From Poindextera sp036272595 (GTDB lineage: Bacteria > Pseudomonadota > Alphaproteobacteria > Caulobacterales > Caulobacteraceae), in contig DATAYM010000067.1 in the NCBI GenBank assembly GCA_036272595.1, positions 62,001 to 126,000 of the forward strand: DNA of 64,000 nucleotides. The letters are read 5' to 3'. Numbering within the stretch: the first letter of the stretch is position 1; each line of letters opens with the position of its first letter. Below, piece by piece: positions 8,818 to 18,345 of the stretch. A model generated the notes under the pieces. The model was not told the origin of the DNA and did not search any database. It worked only from the letters and a program-made list of their open reading frames with translations. A program made the position numbers and the translations under genes.

Positions 8818-9588
8818 TCACCATCCCCCCGAGGCGCCGCCGCCTCCGAACGACCCGCCGCCGCCGCTGAAGCCGCCCCCGCCGCCGCTGAACCCGCCGC
8901 CACCCCCGCTATAGCCGCCGCCGTAGCCGCCGCCTCCGCCCATGAACAGGAAGGGCAGCCCCCAGAAGCCGCCGCCGCCCCGCCGGCCGAACAGGGCCCT
9001 GAGCGCGAAGAAGACGAAGATCAGGATCAGGAAGACCGGGATCGGATTGAGATGGCGGACCGGCTGCTGCGCCGCCGCCTGGGCGTTGGCCTGCGCCTGG
9101 GCCGGATCGAGCCCGAGCTGGCTGATGATGGCGTTCGTCCCGGCGGCCACGCCGCCGTCGACATCGCCGCTGCGGAACTTGGGGAGGATCTGCTCCTGGA
9201 TGATGACGCTGGACAGGGCGTCGGTCAGCACCGGCTCCAGCCCGTAGCCGACCTCGACGCGCACCTTGTGCTCGGTCGGGGCGACGATGAGGATGGCGCC
9301 GTTGTCCTTGCCCTTCTGGCCCAGCCCCCAGGCGCGGCCGAGCTGATAGCCGTAGTCCTCGATCTCGTAGCCCTGCAGCGACGGCAGGGTGACCACCACC
9401 AGCTGGTCGCCGGTCTTCTGCTCCAGGGCGGCGAGCTTGGCGGTCAGGTCGGCCTGGGTCTGGGCCGAGAGCACGTGGGCGTCGTCGACCACCCGGCCGG
9501 TCAGCGGCGGGAAGGTGGGAGCGGCGCGCGCCGGCGCGGCCGCCAGCATGAAGGCGGTGAGCGCCAGCGCGATCAGGGCGCGGATCAT
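8818..9588 (-). CDS. Exported TPM-domain protein with glycine-rich tail
   Basis: A 256-residue protein with a clear signal peptide (MIRALIALALTAFMLAAAPARAA), a TPM domain from about residue 25 to 150 (LTGRVVDDAHVLSA, LVVVTLPSLQGYEIEDYGYQLGRAWGLG, GAILIVAPTEHKVRVEVGYGLE), one membrane helix near 180-195 (IPVFLILIFVFFALRALFG) and a low-complexity Gly-rich tail from about 198 to the end with repeated GGGGFSG-like units. TPM domains fold like a Rossmann-type phosphatase/metal site. It is encoded 4 bases after LemA and one base before a second TPM gene, a common trio in Proteobacteria. Confidence 0.9.
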   Translation of the reverse strand: MIRALIALALTAFMLAAAPARAAPTFPPLTGRVVDDAHVLSAQTQADLTAKLAALEQKTGDQLVVVTLPSLQGYEIEDYGYQLGRAWGLGQKGKDNGAILIVAPTEHKVRVEVGYGLEPVLTDALSSVIIQEQILPKFRSGDVDGGVAAGTNAIISQLGLDPAQAQANAQAAAQQPVRHLNPIPVFLILIFVFFALRALFGRRGGGGFWGLPFLFMGGGGGYGGGYSGGGGGFSGGGGGFSGGGGSFGGGGASGGW

Positions 9589-9592
9589 GCCG

Positions 9593-10219
9593 CTACTGGT
9601 TCTGCGGGATCGAGAAGCTGACGGTCGGCGCGGCCTGGGCCTGGGCGGTGGCCGCGAACGACTGCATGGGCTTTTCCGACTTGTAGAGGGTCGAGGCCCA
9701 GATCACTCCGGGAAAGGTGTGCAGGTCGGTGTTGTAGACCCGCACCGCCTCATTGTAGTCGCGCCGCGAGATGGCGATGCGGTTCTCCGTGCCCTCCAGC
9801 TGCGACTGCAGGGCCAGGAAGTTGGCGTTGGACTTCAGGTCCGGATAGTTCTCTGTGATCGAGAGCAGGTGGCCGAGCACGCCGGACAGCTGGTTCTGGG
9901 CGTTCTGGTAGGCCTGGAACTTGGCCGGGTCGGTCAGGGTCGAGGCGTCCACCGAAACGTGGGTGGCCTGGGCGCGGGCCTGGGTGACCTGGGTGAGCAC
10001 CACCCGCTCCTGGTTGGCGTAGCCCTGCACGGTGGCCACCAGCTGCGGCACCAGGTCGGAGCGGCGCTGGTACTGGGTCTGCACGTCGGCCCAGGCCGCC
10101 TGGGCGCGGCCCTCGTCGGTGGGGATGGTGTTGACGCCGCATCCCGCCAGCGCCAGCGGCGCGACCAGGGCGACGAGCCAGACCCGCATTGCCGAATGAG
10201 CCAAAGCCGACGCTCCCAT
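9593..10219 (-). CDS. lemA: LemA family lipoprotein
   Basis: A 208-residue LemA protein. A lipoprotein signal with lipobox LALAGC is present near residues 21-27, so the protein is probably anchored in a membrane on the periplasmic side. The body is the family's long-helix fold; VQTQYQRRSDLVPQLVATVQGY, the conserved YNEAVRVYNTDLHTFPG and the preceding ENRIAISRRDYN are hallmark LemA sequences. An internal ATG (codon 11, 10189) is an equally good start because the hydrophobic segment begins right after it; neither has a strong ribosome binding site. It is the first gene of the lemA-TPM-TPM unit. Confidence 0.9.
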   Translation of the reverse strand: MGASALAHSAMRVWLVALVAPLALAGCGVNTIPTDEGRAQAAWADVQTQYQRRSDLVPQLVATVQGYANQERVVLTQVTQARAQATHVSVDASTLTDPAKFQAYQNAQNQLSGVLGHLLSITENYPDLKSNANFLALQSQLEGTENRIAISRRDYNEAVRVYNTDLHTFPGVIWASTLYKSEKPMQSFAATAQAQAAPTVSFSIPQNQ

Positions 10220-10284
10220 GGTCCGAAAGTCGCGGCGCGACCCTTTGGCGGCAGCTTAACAGCAAACCGGCGCCGGCGACAAAG

Positions 10285-11745
10285 TCACGACTTCGGCAGT
10301 TGGCTGGTCGACCAGCCGCCGCCGAGCGCCTCGATCAGGCTGACCTCGGTGGTCATGCGCTGAACCTGCAGGGTGAGCAGGGTCTGGCGCGCGCTCAGCG
10401 CCGCCGTCTGGGCGGTGACCACGGTGGTGTAGTCGACCGTGCCGGCGCGGTATTCGTTGAAGGCGACGGTCTCCTCCTGGTCGGCCGCCTTCGAGGCGGC
10501 GGCGCGCTGCGGCTCCTCGATCTGCAGCACCCGCGAGGCGGCCAGGTCGTCCTCGACCTGCTGGAAGGCGGTCAGGACGGTCTGGCGATATTGGTCGGCG
10601 GCCTGGTCGCGGGCGGATTTGGCCTGGCGCACCAGAGCCGTGGTCAGGCCGCCATTGAACACCGTCTGGGCGACATTGGCGCCGACGGACCAGAGCGAGC
10701 TGGACACATTGAACAGTTGGTTGATCGAGGTCGAGCCGAAGCCGCCCGTACCCGACAGCGTGATGTTGGGATAGTAGCCGGCCACCTGGACGCCGATCTG
10801 GGCGCTGGCCGCGGCGACGGACCGTTCGGCGGCGGCGACGTCGGGGCGGCGCTGCAGCAGGGTGGACGGCAATGCGATCGGGGTTTCCGGAATCCGCGGC
10901 GCCCAGTTGGGATCGGCGGGGATGGTCAGGTCGGCGGGCGGCTTGCCGATCAGAACGGCGATGGCGTGCTCGCTGGCGGTGCGCTGGGTGTCGAGGTCGG
11001 TCAGGCTGGCCTGGGCGTTGTAGAGGGTGGTCTCGGCCTGCAGCATGTTGCCGCGCGAGACGGTCCCGGCCTGGTACTGGTTGCGGGTGACGGTCAGGGA
11101 CTTCTGGAAGGCCTCGGCGGTCTTGGTCAGCACCGCCTTCTGGGCGTCGAGCAGCCGCAGTTCCAGATAGTCGGCCGCCAGGGTGCTCTGGGCCGAGAGG
11201 CGGGCGTTGGCGAGATCGGCGTATGAGGCCTGGGCGTTGGCCTTGGCGCCCTCCACCTCGCGGCGGATCTTGCCCCAAACGTCGGGGGCCCAGCTGGCGC
11301 CGAGTTCGACCGTGTAGTCGCTCACCGGCGCGCTGCCCTGGACCAGCTGGCCGCTGCTGGTGACCTGGGAACCGCCACCGTGCTTGGACTCGGTGGCCGA
11401 GCCGGTCAGGTTGAAGGTCGGGAAGAGCGCCGCGCGGTCCTGGGCCACCACGTCATGGGCCTCGTTATAGGCGGCCAGATCGGCGGCCAGGGTCTGGTTG
11501 GAGATCGAGACCTGGGCCTCCAGCTGGTTCAGCAGCGGATCGTTGAACACCGTCCACCAGTCGCCGCGATCGACTCCGTCGGCCGGCTGCGCCGGGGTCC
11601 AGCCCTCGGCCTCCTTGAAGGCCGGCGGCGTCTCGGCGGGCGGGCGATGGTAGTTGGGCCCGACCTCGCAGGCCGCCAGCACGGCGATGGTCGAAAGCAG
11701 CAAGGTCCAGCGAACGGACTTGGGCAGGGAAGGCATGACAGGCAT
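10285..11745 (-). CDS. NodT-type outer-membrane efflux lipoprotein (TolC-like channel)
   Basis: An outer-membrane factor of about 486 residues for the RND pump encoded immediately upstream. The signal peptide ends in a lipobox (VLAACEVGPNYHRPP), the usual start of NodT/OprM-type channels. Two OEP repeats follow, each with long coiled-coil helices (LEAQVSISNQTLAADLAAYNEAHDVV; VRQAKSARDQAADQYRQTVLTAFQQVEDDLAASRVL). I start the gene at the ATG at 11745, one base past the pump stop at 11747; a longer frame to 11838 lies inside the pump gene, and the ATG at 11736 is an alternative. It is the last gene of the four-gene efflux operon. Confidence 0.92.
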   Translation of the reverse strand: MPVMPSLPKSVRWTLLLSTIAVLAACEVGPNYHRPPAETPPAFKEAEGWTPAQPADGVDRGDWWTVFNDPLLNQLEAQVSISNQTLAADLAAYNEAHDVVAQDRAALFPTFNLTGSATESKHGGGSQVTSSGQLVQGSAPVSDYTVELGASWAPDVWGKIRREVEGAKANAQASYADLANARLSAQSTLAADYLELRLLDAQKAVLTKTAEAFQKSLTVTRNQYQAGTVSRGNMLQAETTLYNAQASLTDLDTQRTASEHAIAVLIGKPPADLTIPADPNWAPRIPETPIALPSTLLQRRPDVAAAERSVAAASAQIGVQVAGYYPNITLSGTGGFGSTSINQLFNVSSSLWSVGANVAQTVFNGGLTTALVRQAKSARDQAADQYRQTVLTAFQQVEDDLAASRVLQIEEPQRAAASKAADQEETVAFNEYRAGTVDYTTVVTAQTAALSARQTLLTLQVQRMTTEVSLIEALGGGWSTSQLPKS

Positions 11746-11746
11746 C

Positions 11747-14700
11747 CTAAGCGGGCTCCGGGGCGGGCTGGGCGGCGGGGTCTGGCCGCGGGCCGGGCGA
11801 GTGGCCGCCGGAGCCGACGCGGCCGAGGTGGCGTTCATCGTCCGATCGCCGCCGCCAGCGATCGACGTAGAGATAGACCACCGGCGTGGTCAACAGGGTC
11901 AGCACCTGGCTGACCAGCAGACCGCCGATGATGGTGATGCCGAGCGGGCGGCGAAGCTCCGAGCCCTCGCCCCAGCCAACGGCCAGCGGCAGGGCGCCGA
12001 GCATGGCGGCGAAGGTGGTCATCATGATCGGCCGGAACCTGAGCAGCGCGGCCTGATAGATGGCGTCACGGGTGCTCAGCCCCTCGGCGCGCTCGGCCTC
12101 CAGCGCGAAGTCGATCATCAGGATGGCGTTCTTCTTGACGATGCCGATCAGCAGGATGACGCCGATGAAGGCGATGATGCTGAACTCGATCTTGAACAGG
12201 ATCAGCGCGATCACCGCCCCCACCCCCGCCGAGGGCAGGGTCGAGAGCACGGTCAGCGGGTGGACATAGCTTTCGTAGAGCACGCCCAGGACGATGTAGA
12301 CGGCGAGCAGGGCGGTGAGGATCAGCACCGGCTCGGACGACCAGGACTGCTGCGCGATCTTGGCCGTGCCCTGGAAGCTGCCGTGGATGGTGGTCGGCAT
12401 GTGGATGGCGGCGGCAGCTTGGTTGACCGCCTCGGCCACCTGGCTGTCGGACTTGCCGGACGCCGGATTGAACGAAATGGTCGTCGCCGGCGAGACGTCC
12501 TGGTGATTGACCGAGGTGGGCACCGAGGTCTGGCTGAACGCCGCGGCCGCCGGCAGCGGCACGATCTTCTCGGCGGTGTCGCTGACGGCCACGCCGCTGG
12601 CGGCGTTGCGGCTGGGCGGTGCGACAGGCCCGCCGAGCGCGCTGACCGGCGCCGCGCCCGGCGCGCCGGCGGCGGTCACCGCCACCGAGGCCAGGGCCAG
12701 GGTGTTCACCGAGGTGGTCGTGGTCCCGCCCGACGTCGTCGAGGAGACCGCCGCCGGGGTCGTGCCGATCGCCGCCACCGTGGTGGTCGAGCCCTTGCCC
12801 GACGAGGTTTTCGAGGCGGTCTTGGTCGTGGCAGGGGTTTCCGTCGACAGATAGACGTTGGCGAGCGCCGTCGGGTCCTCCGCGTCCGCCTGCGGAACCT
12901 CCATGATCACGTGGTACTGGTTCAGGGCGTTGTAGATGGTCGAGACCTGCCGCTGGCCGAAGCTGTCGTAGAGCACGTTGTCGATGGTGGCCGAGGTGAG
13001 GCCGAGCCGCGAGGCGGTGTCGCGGTCGACGTTCACATAGGCCTGCAGGCCGTGGTCCTGCTGGTCGGTGTTGACGTCGGTCAGGGTCGGATCGGTCTTC
13101 AGCTGGGCCGCCAGCTTGGTCGCCCAGGTGCGCAGGTCGGCGATGTTGTCGGCCTCCAGCGTGTACTGGTACTGGGCGTTGGACTGCCGGCCGCCGAAGC
13201 GGAAGTCCTGCACCGACTGGAGGAAGAGGTTGGCGCCGGTGACGTCGGCGAATTTCAGCCTCAGGCGGTTCATCACCTGGTCGGTGCCGACCCGTTGGGA
13301 TTGCGGCTTCAGGCCGACGAACATGAAGCCGCCGCTGGAGCCGCCGCCGCCGGTGAAGCCGACCACCGAGTCCACCGCCGGGTCCTTGGCGACGATGTCG
13401 ACATAGCGCTTCATCCGCGACCGGGAGACCTGGAACGAGGTGCTCTGGTCCATCTGCATGGCGCCCTGGAACAGGCCGGTGTCCTGCTGCGGGAACAGCG
13501 CCTTGGGGACGATGGTGAACAGGTAGACGTTCAGCCCGATGGTGGCGGCCAGGATCACCAGGATGATCGGTCCTGAATCCAGCGACCAGCGCAGACCGCG
13601 CTCATAGACCCCGGCCATCCAGCTGAAGCTGCGTTCCGACGCGCGCGACCACCAGGGCTGCCGCTCGCCCTTCGCCGGCTGGCCGACGAAATAGGCGCAG
13701 AGCATGGGCGTGGTGGTCAGCGAAATGGCCAGCGAGACGACGATGGCGGTCGACAGGGTGATGGCGAACTCGCGGAAAAGCCGTCCGATGATGCCGCCCA
13801 TCAGAAGGATCGGCAGGAAGACGGCGATCAGTGAGATCGAGATGGAAAGGACGGTGAACCCGACCTCCTGCGCCCCCATCAGCGCCGCTTCGAACCGGCC
13901 GACGCCCTCTTCCAGGTGGCGGGTGATGTTCTCCAGCACCACGATGGCGTCGTCGACCACGAAGCCGGTGGAAACGGTCAGCGCCATCAGCGACAGGTTG
14001 TCGAGGCTGAAGCCCAGCAGGAACATCACCCCCAGCGTGCCCAGCAGCGAGACGGTGACCGCGATGGCCGGGACGATGGTGGCCCTGCCGTTGCGCAGGA
14101 AGACCGCGACCACCGCCACCACCAGCAGCACCGCGATGGCCAGGGTCCGCTCGACATCGTTGAGGGCGGCGCGGATCGAGGTGGTGCGGTCGACGGCGAT
14201 CGCCATGGTGATGTCGGCGGGCAGCTGGCTCTGCAGCAGAGGCAGCGACTTCTTGATGGTGTCGACGGTGGAGACGATGTTGGCGCCCGGCTCGCGGGTG
14301 ATGCGCACGATGATCGCCGGCTGGCCGTTGTAGAGGCCGAGATTGTGGATGTCCTCCTGGCCGTCGGTGACCGCAGCCACGTCGGCCAGCCGCACCGCCG
14401 AGCCGTTGCGGTAAGCGATCACCAGCGGCGCATAGTCGGAGGCCTTGATGCCCTGGTCGTTGGTGTAGACCTGCAGGCGCTGGTCGCCGTCCTGGACGAT
14501 GCCCTTCGGCCGGTTGGCGTTGGCGGAGGCCAGGGCCGCGCGCACGTCCTCAAGTCCGATGCCGTAGCGGCCCAGCGCATAGGGGTTCACATCGACGCGC
14601 ACCGCCGGCAGCGAGCCGCCGCCGATGTCCACCTCGCCGACGCCTTTGATCTGCGAGAGCTGCTGCTCGATGATGTTGGCGGCGGAATCGTAGATCTGCC

Positions 14701-15154
14701 CCGGCGTCTTGGTCTTCGAGGTCATGGCCAGGATCAGCACCGGCTGGTCGGCCGGGTTGACCTTTCGATAGGTCGGGTTGCTGCGCAGGGTGGTCGGCAG
14801 GTCGACCCGGGCGGCGTTGATCGCCGCCTCCACGTCGCGGGCGGCGCCGTTGATGTCGCGGTCGAGGTTGAACTGCAGGGTGATGCGGGTCGAGTTGAGC
14901 GAGCTCGACGAGGTCATCTCGTTGACGTCGGCGATGTGGCCGAGGCGGCGCTCCAGCGGCGTGGCGACGCTGGAGGCCATTGTCTCAGGACTTGCCCCCG
15001 GCAGGTTGGCCTGGACCGAGACCACCGGGAAGTCCACCTGCGGCAGCGGCGCGACCGGCAGGAAGAAATAGGCCGCGATCCCGGCCATGGCCACGCCGAG
15101 GGTGAGCAGGACCGTGCCGATCGGCCGGCGGACGAAGGGCTCCGACAGGTTCAC
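11747..15154 (-). CDS. RND efflux pump, MdtC-like, with a low-complexity periplasmic insertion
   Basis: An inner-membrane, proton-driven HAE1-type RND pump of 1135 residues, about 90 longer than usual. The N-terminus (FVRRPIGTVLLTLGVAMAGIAAYFFLPVAPLPQVDFPVVSV) and TM4 region (TGFVVDDAIVVLENI, with the paired aspartates D401/D402) are canonical. The last TM block ends in PVVYLYVDRWRR. The extra length is a Thr/Ser/Ala/Gly-rich stretch at residues about 771-862 (encoded 12569-12844) in the second large periplasmic loop, where the sister pump simply continues from QIYVPTTSGG. It overlaps the stop of the sister pump by four bases (ATGA), and together they resemble the heterotrimeric MdtB2C arrangement. 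Confidence 0.93.
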   Translation of the reverse strand: MNLSEPFVRRPIGTVLLTLGVAMAGIAAYFFLPVAPLPQVDFPVVSVQANLPGASPETMASSVATPLERRLGHIADVNEMTSSSSLNSTRITLQFNLDRDINGAARDVEAAINAARVDLPTTLRSNPTYRKVNPADQPVLILAMTSKTKTPGQIYDSAANIIEQQLSQIKGVGEVDIGGGSLPAVRVDVNPYALGRYGIGLEDVRAALASANANRPKGIVQDGDQRLQVYTNDQGIKASDYAPLVIAYRNGSAVRLADVAAVTDGQEDIHNLGLYNGQPAIIVRITREPGANIVSTVDTIKKSLPLLQSQLPADITMAIAVDRTTSIRAALNDVERTLAIAVLLVVAVVAVFLRNGRATIVPAIAVTVSLLGTLGVMFLLGFSLDNLSLMALTVSTGFVVDDAIVVLENITRHLEEGVGRFEAALMGAQEVGFTVLSISISLIAVFLPILLMGGIIGRLFREFAITLSTAIVVSLAISLTTTPMLCAYFVGQPAKGERQPWWSRASERSFSWMAGVYERGLRWSLDSGPIILVILAATIGLNVYLFTIVPKALFPQQDTGLFQGAMQMDQSTSFQVSRSRMKRYVDIVAKDPAVDSVVGFTGGGGSSGGFMFVGLKPQSQRVGTDQVMNRLRLKFADVTGANLFLQSVQDFRFGGRQSNAQYQYTLEADNIADLRTWATKLAAQLKTDPTLTDVNTDQQDHGLQAYVNVDRDTASRLGLTSATIDNVLYDSFGQRQVSTIYNALNQYHVIMEVPQADAEDPTALANVYLSTETPATTKTASKTSSGKGSTTTVAAIGTTPAAVSSTTSGGTTTTSVNTLALASVAVTAAGAPGAAPVSALGGPVAPPSRNAASGVAVSDTAEKIVPLPAAAAFSQTSVPTSVNHQDVSPATTISFNPASGKSDSQVAEAVNQAAAAIHMPTTIHGSFQGTAKIAQQSWSSEPVLILTALLAVYIVLGVLYESYVHPLTVLSTLPSAGVGAVIALILFKIEFSIIAFIGVILLIGIVKKNAILMIDFALEAERAEGLSTRDAIYQAALLRFRPIMMTTFAAMLGALPLAVGWGEGSELRRPLGITIIGGLLVSQVLTLLTTPVVYLYVDRWRRRSDDERHLGRVGSGGHSPGPRPDPAAQPAPEPA
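12569..12844 (-). other. Low-complexity insertion within the MdtC-like pump gene
   Basis: Codons 771-862 of the pump encode an in-frame stretch dominated by Thr, Ser, Ala, Gly and Val (examples: SSTTSGGTTTTSVNT, AAGAPGAAPVSALGG). It replaces a short loop between YLS and EKIVPLPAAA in the funnel/docking part of the periplasmic domain. Flanking pump sequence on both sides aligns well with the sister pump, so this is an insertion and not a frameshift. Confidence 0.75.
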
Positions 15155-18100
15155 GACGGCGCCGCTCCGGGCGCCGGGCCCGGATCGGGCTCGGCCTCCG
15201 AAAGTCCGGGATCGGACTCGCCCTTGCGCAGGTTCGGGCCGCGGCGCGAGAGCCGGCGCTCGAGGTTGTCGAACTGCAGATAGATGACCGGGGTGGTGAA
15301 CAGGGTCAGAAGCTGGCTGACCACCAGGCCGCCGACGATGGAGATGCCCAGCGGATGGCGCAGCTCCGAGCCCTCGCCCCAGCCCAGCATCAGCGGCAGG
15401 GCGGCGAACAGGGCCGCCAGCGTGGTCATCAGGATCGGCCGGAAGCGCAGCAGCGCCGCCTCGTGGATCGCCTCGCGCGGGGTCTTGCCGCCCTCGCGCT
15501 CGGCGTCGAGGGCGAAGTCGATCATCATGATGGCGTTCTTCTTGACGATGCCGATCAGCAGAATGATGCCGATGATGCCGATGACGCCGAGGTCCTGGCC
15601 GGCCAGCATCAGGGCCAGCAGGGCGCCCACCCCGGCCGACGGCAGGGTCGACAGGATGGTCACCGGGTGGATGTAGCTCTCATAGAGCACGCCCAGCACG
15701 ATGTAGACGGTGACGATCGCGGCCAGGATCAGCCACAGCTCGTTGCTCAGCGAGGCCTGATAGGCGCGCGCGGCGCCCAGGAAGGCGGTGGTGATGTCGC
15801 CGGGCATTCCGATGGCCTGTTCGGCCTTGACGATCGACCTGACCGCTGTGCCGAGCGCGACCTTGGGCGCGGTGTCGAAGGCGACATTGGCGGCCGGGAA
15901 CTGCGCCACGTGGTTGACCTGCAGCGGCGCCGACTGGATCGAAACGGTGGCGAAGCTGGACAGCGGCGTCGACCCGCCGGAGGTGGTCGGCACATAGATC
16001 TGCGCCAGCGAACTTGGGTCCTGCTGGGTGGCGGGATCGGCCTCCAGGATGACCCGGTACTCGTTCGACTGGGTGAAGATGGTCGAGATGATCCGCTGGC
16101 CGTAGGCGTCGTAGAGCGCCTCGTCGACCGTCTCGGCGGTCACCCCCAGGCGCGCGGCGGTGGCGCGGTCGATGTTGATCGAGGCCGACAGGCCCTGGCT
16201 CTGCACGTCGGCGGAGACGTTGCGCACCTGCGGCGTGGCGTTGAGTTTGGCGACCAGCTTGCCGGCCCACAGGTTGATCTCGTCCTGGTTCGAGCCTTGC
16301 AGGGCGAACTCGTACTGGGTCGGCCCGATGTTGGAATCGATGGTCAGGTCCTGCACCGGCTGCAGATAGAGGGTGACGCCGGCGAGGGTCTCGGCCCGCT
16401 TGCGCAGATCGTCGAGGATCTTGTCCTGCGAGCCGCTTCGCTGGCCGCGCGGCTTCAGGTTGATCAGCATGCGCGCGGCGTTCAGCGTGTTGTTCGTGCC
16501 GTCGACCCCGACATAGGACGAGATCGAGGCGACGTCGGGGTCCTTGACCAGCACGCCGGCCAGCTGCTGCTGCAAGGTCGCCATGCGGGCGTAGGAGATG
16601 GTCTGGGAGGCCTCGGTGACGCCCTGGATGACGCCGGTGTCCTGGGTCGGGAAGAGGCCCTTGGGGATGATCACATAGAGCAGCGCCGTCAGCAGCAGCG
16701 TCGCCACCGCGACGATCATGGTGGCGGCTTGGCGGTCGAGCACCCAGACGAGCGCGCTGTCATAGCGCTTCAGCACGTTGTCGAAGAGCGCCCGCGTGCG
16801 CCGGCCGAGATCGGATTCGTGCGTCTGTTCCGAGGCGGCGCGCAGCCAGCGGGCCGACAGGGTCGGCACCAGGGTCAATGAGACGACGGCCGAGATGACG
16901 ATGGTCACCGCCAGGGTGATGGCGAACTGGCGGAACAGCCGCCCGACCACATCGCCCATGAACAGCAGCGGGATCAGCACCGCGATCAGCGAAACGGTCA
17001 GCGAGATGATGGTGAAGCCGATCTGCTCGGCGCCCTTCAGCGCCGCGTCCAGCGGCCGGTCGCCCGCCTCGATATAGCGGGAGATGTTCTCGATCATGAC
17101 GATGGCGTCGTCGACCACGAAGCCGGTGGCGATGGTCAGCGCCATCAGGGTCAGGTTGTTGAGGCTGAAATTCAGCAGGTACATCACCCCGAAGGTGCCG
17201 ATCAGCGAGAGCGGCACGGCGACGCTGGCGATGAAGGTGGCCGGGATGCTGCGCAGGAAGATGAAGATGACCGCCACCACCAGCGCCACCGACAGCATCA
17301 GCTCGAACTCGACGTCGTGCACCGAGGCGCGGATCGAGGTGGTGCGGTCGGTGAGCAGCGCCACCTGCACGCCTTGCGGCAGGCCCGCCTCCAGGCTGGG
17401 CAGCGACTTCTCGATCTGATCGACGGTGGTGATGACGTTGGCGCCCGGCTGGCGCTGGATATTGAGGATGATGGCCGGGGTGGTGTTCTTCCAAGCGCCC
17501 AGCTGGCTGTTCTCCGCCGCCGAGACCGCCGTCGCCACGTCCTTCAGCCGCACCGCCGCGCCGTTCTGGTAGGCGACGATCAGGTTCATGTAGTCGGCGG
17601 CGGCGTTCAGCTGGTCGTTGGAATTGATCGCGAACGAGCGGCTCGGCCCGTCGAACGAGCCCTTGGCGGCGTTGGCGTTGGCGTTGCCGATGGCGGTGCG
17701 CAGGCCCTCCATGCTGAGGCCGTAGTTGGCCAGGGCGCGGCTATTGACCTGGATGCGCACGGCCGGCCGCTGGCCGCCGGAAACGGTGACCAGGCCGACG
17801 CCGGCGACCTGCGAGATCTTCTGGCCCAGCTGGGAGTCGGCCATGTCCTCGAGCTGGGTCAGCGGCACGGTCTTGGAGGTCAGCGCCAGGATCATGATCG
17901 GCGCGTCGGCGGGATTGACCTTGGCGTAGACCGGCGGCGCCGGCAGGTCGGTGGGCAAGAGGTTGCCCGCCGCGTTGATCGCCGCCTGCACCTCCTGCTC
18001 GGCCACGTCGAGGCCGAGGTCGAGGTTGAACTGCAGGGTGATCACCGAGGCGCCGCCGGAGCTGATCGAGCTCATGCGGTTCAGGTCGGTCATCTCGCCG

Positions 18101-18312
18101 AACTGGCGCTCCAGGGGCGCGGTGACCGTGTCGGTCATCACCTCGGGGCTGGCGCCGGGATAGAAGGTCTGCACCTGGATGGTCGGGTAGTCGACCTCGG
18201 GCAGCGCCGACAGCGACAGGAATTTGAACGCCACCGCGCCGGCGAGCAGGATCGCCGCCATAAGCAGCGTCGTCGCCACCGGCCGCATGATGAACGGGCG
18301 GGATGGACTCAT
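15151..18312 (-). CDS. RND efflux pump, MdtB-like
   Basis: A 1053-residue HAE1-family RND transporter of the usual length. It has 12 predicted membrane spans in two halves, each followed by a large periplasmic loop. Conserved marks are FIMRPVATTLLMAAILLAGAVAFKFLSLSALPEVDYPTIQVQ at the N-terminus, TGFVVDDAIVMIENISRYIE with the proton-relay aspartates in TM4, and LIGIVKKNAIMMIDFALDAER in the second half. It lacks the loop insertion of its downstream sister. The gap to the adaptor gene upstream is 33 bp and its stop overlaps the start of the second pump, so all four genes should be one operon. Substrates are probably amphipathic drugs, bile salts or novobiocin-like compounds by analogy with MdtABC. 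Confidence 0.93.
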   Translation of the reverse strand: MSPSRPFIMRPVATTLLMAAILLAGAVAFKFLSLSALPEVDYPTIQVQTFYPGASPEVMTDTVTAPLERQFGEMTDLNRMSSISSGGASVITLQFNLDLGLDVAEQEVQAAINAAGNLLPTDLPAPPVYAKVNPADAPIMILALTSKTVPLTQLEDMADSQLGQKISQVAGVGLVTVSGGQRPAVRIQVNSRALANYGLSMEGLRTAIGNANANAAKGSFDGPSRSFAINSNDQLNAAADYMNLIVAYQNGAAVRLKDVATAVSAAENSQLGAWKNTTPAIILNIQRQPGANVITTVDQIEKSLPSLEAGLPQGVQVALLTDRTTSIRASVHDVEFELMLSVALVVAVIFIFLRSIPATFIASVAVPLSLIGTFGVMYLLNFSLNNLTLMALTIATGFVVDDAIVMIENISRYIEAGDRPLDAALKGAEQIGFTIISLTVSLIAVLIPLLFMGDVVGRLFRQFAITLAVTIVISAVVSLTLVPTLSARWLRAASEQTHESDLGRRTRALFDNVLKRYDSALVWVLDRQAATMIVAVATLLLTALLYVIIPKGLFPTQDTGVIQGVTEASQTISYARMATLQQQLAGVLVKDPDVASISSYVGVDGTNNTLNAARMLINLKPRGQRSGSQDKILDDLRKRAETLAGVTLYLQPVQDLTIDSNIGPTQYEFALQGSNQDEINLWAGKLVAKLNATPQVRNVSADVQSQGLSASINIDRATAARLGVTAETVDEALYDAYGQRIISTIFTQSNEYRVILEADPATQQDPSSLAQIYVPTTSGGSTPLSSFATVSIQSAPLQVNHVAQFPAANVAFDTAPKVALGTAVRSIVKAEQAIGMPGDITTAFLGAARAYQASLSNELWLILAAIVTVYIVLGVLYESYIHPVTILSTLPSAGVGALLALMLAGQDLGVIGIIGIILLIGIVKKNAIMMIDFALDAEREGGKTPREAIHEAALLRFRPILMTTLAALFAALPLMLGWGEGSELRHPLGISIVGGLVVSQLLTLFTTPVIYLQFDNLERRLSRRGPNLRKGESDPGLSEAEPDPGPAPGAAPS

Positions 18313-18345
18313 GACCGATCGCGTCCGGGCGTCACACCCATGAGA

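Noticed and set aside
12569..12844. Frameshift or sequencing error in the MdtC-like pump
   Set aside because: Pump sequence continues in the same frame on both sides and the length is a multiple of three.
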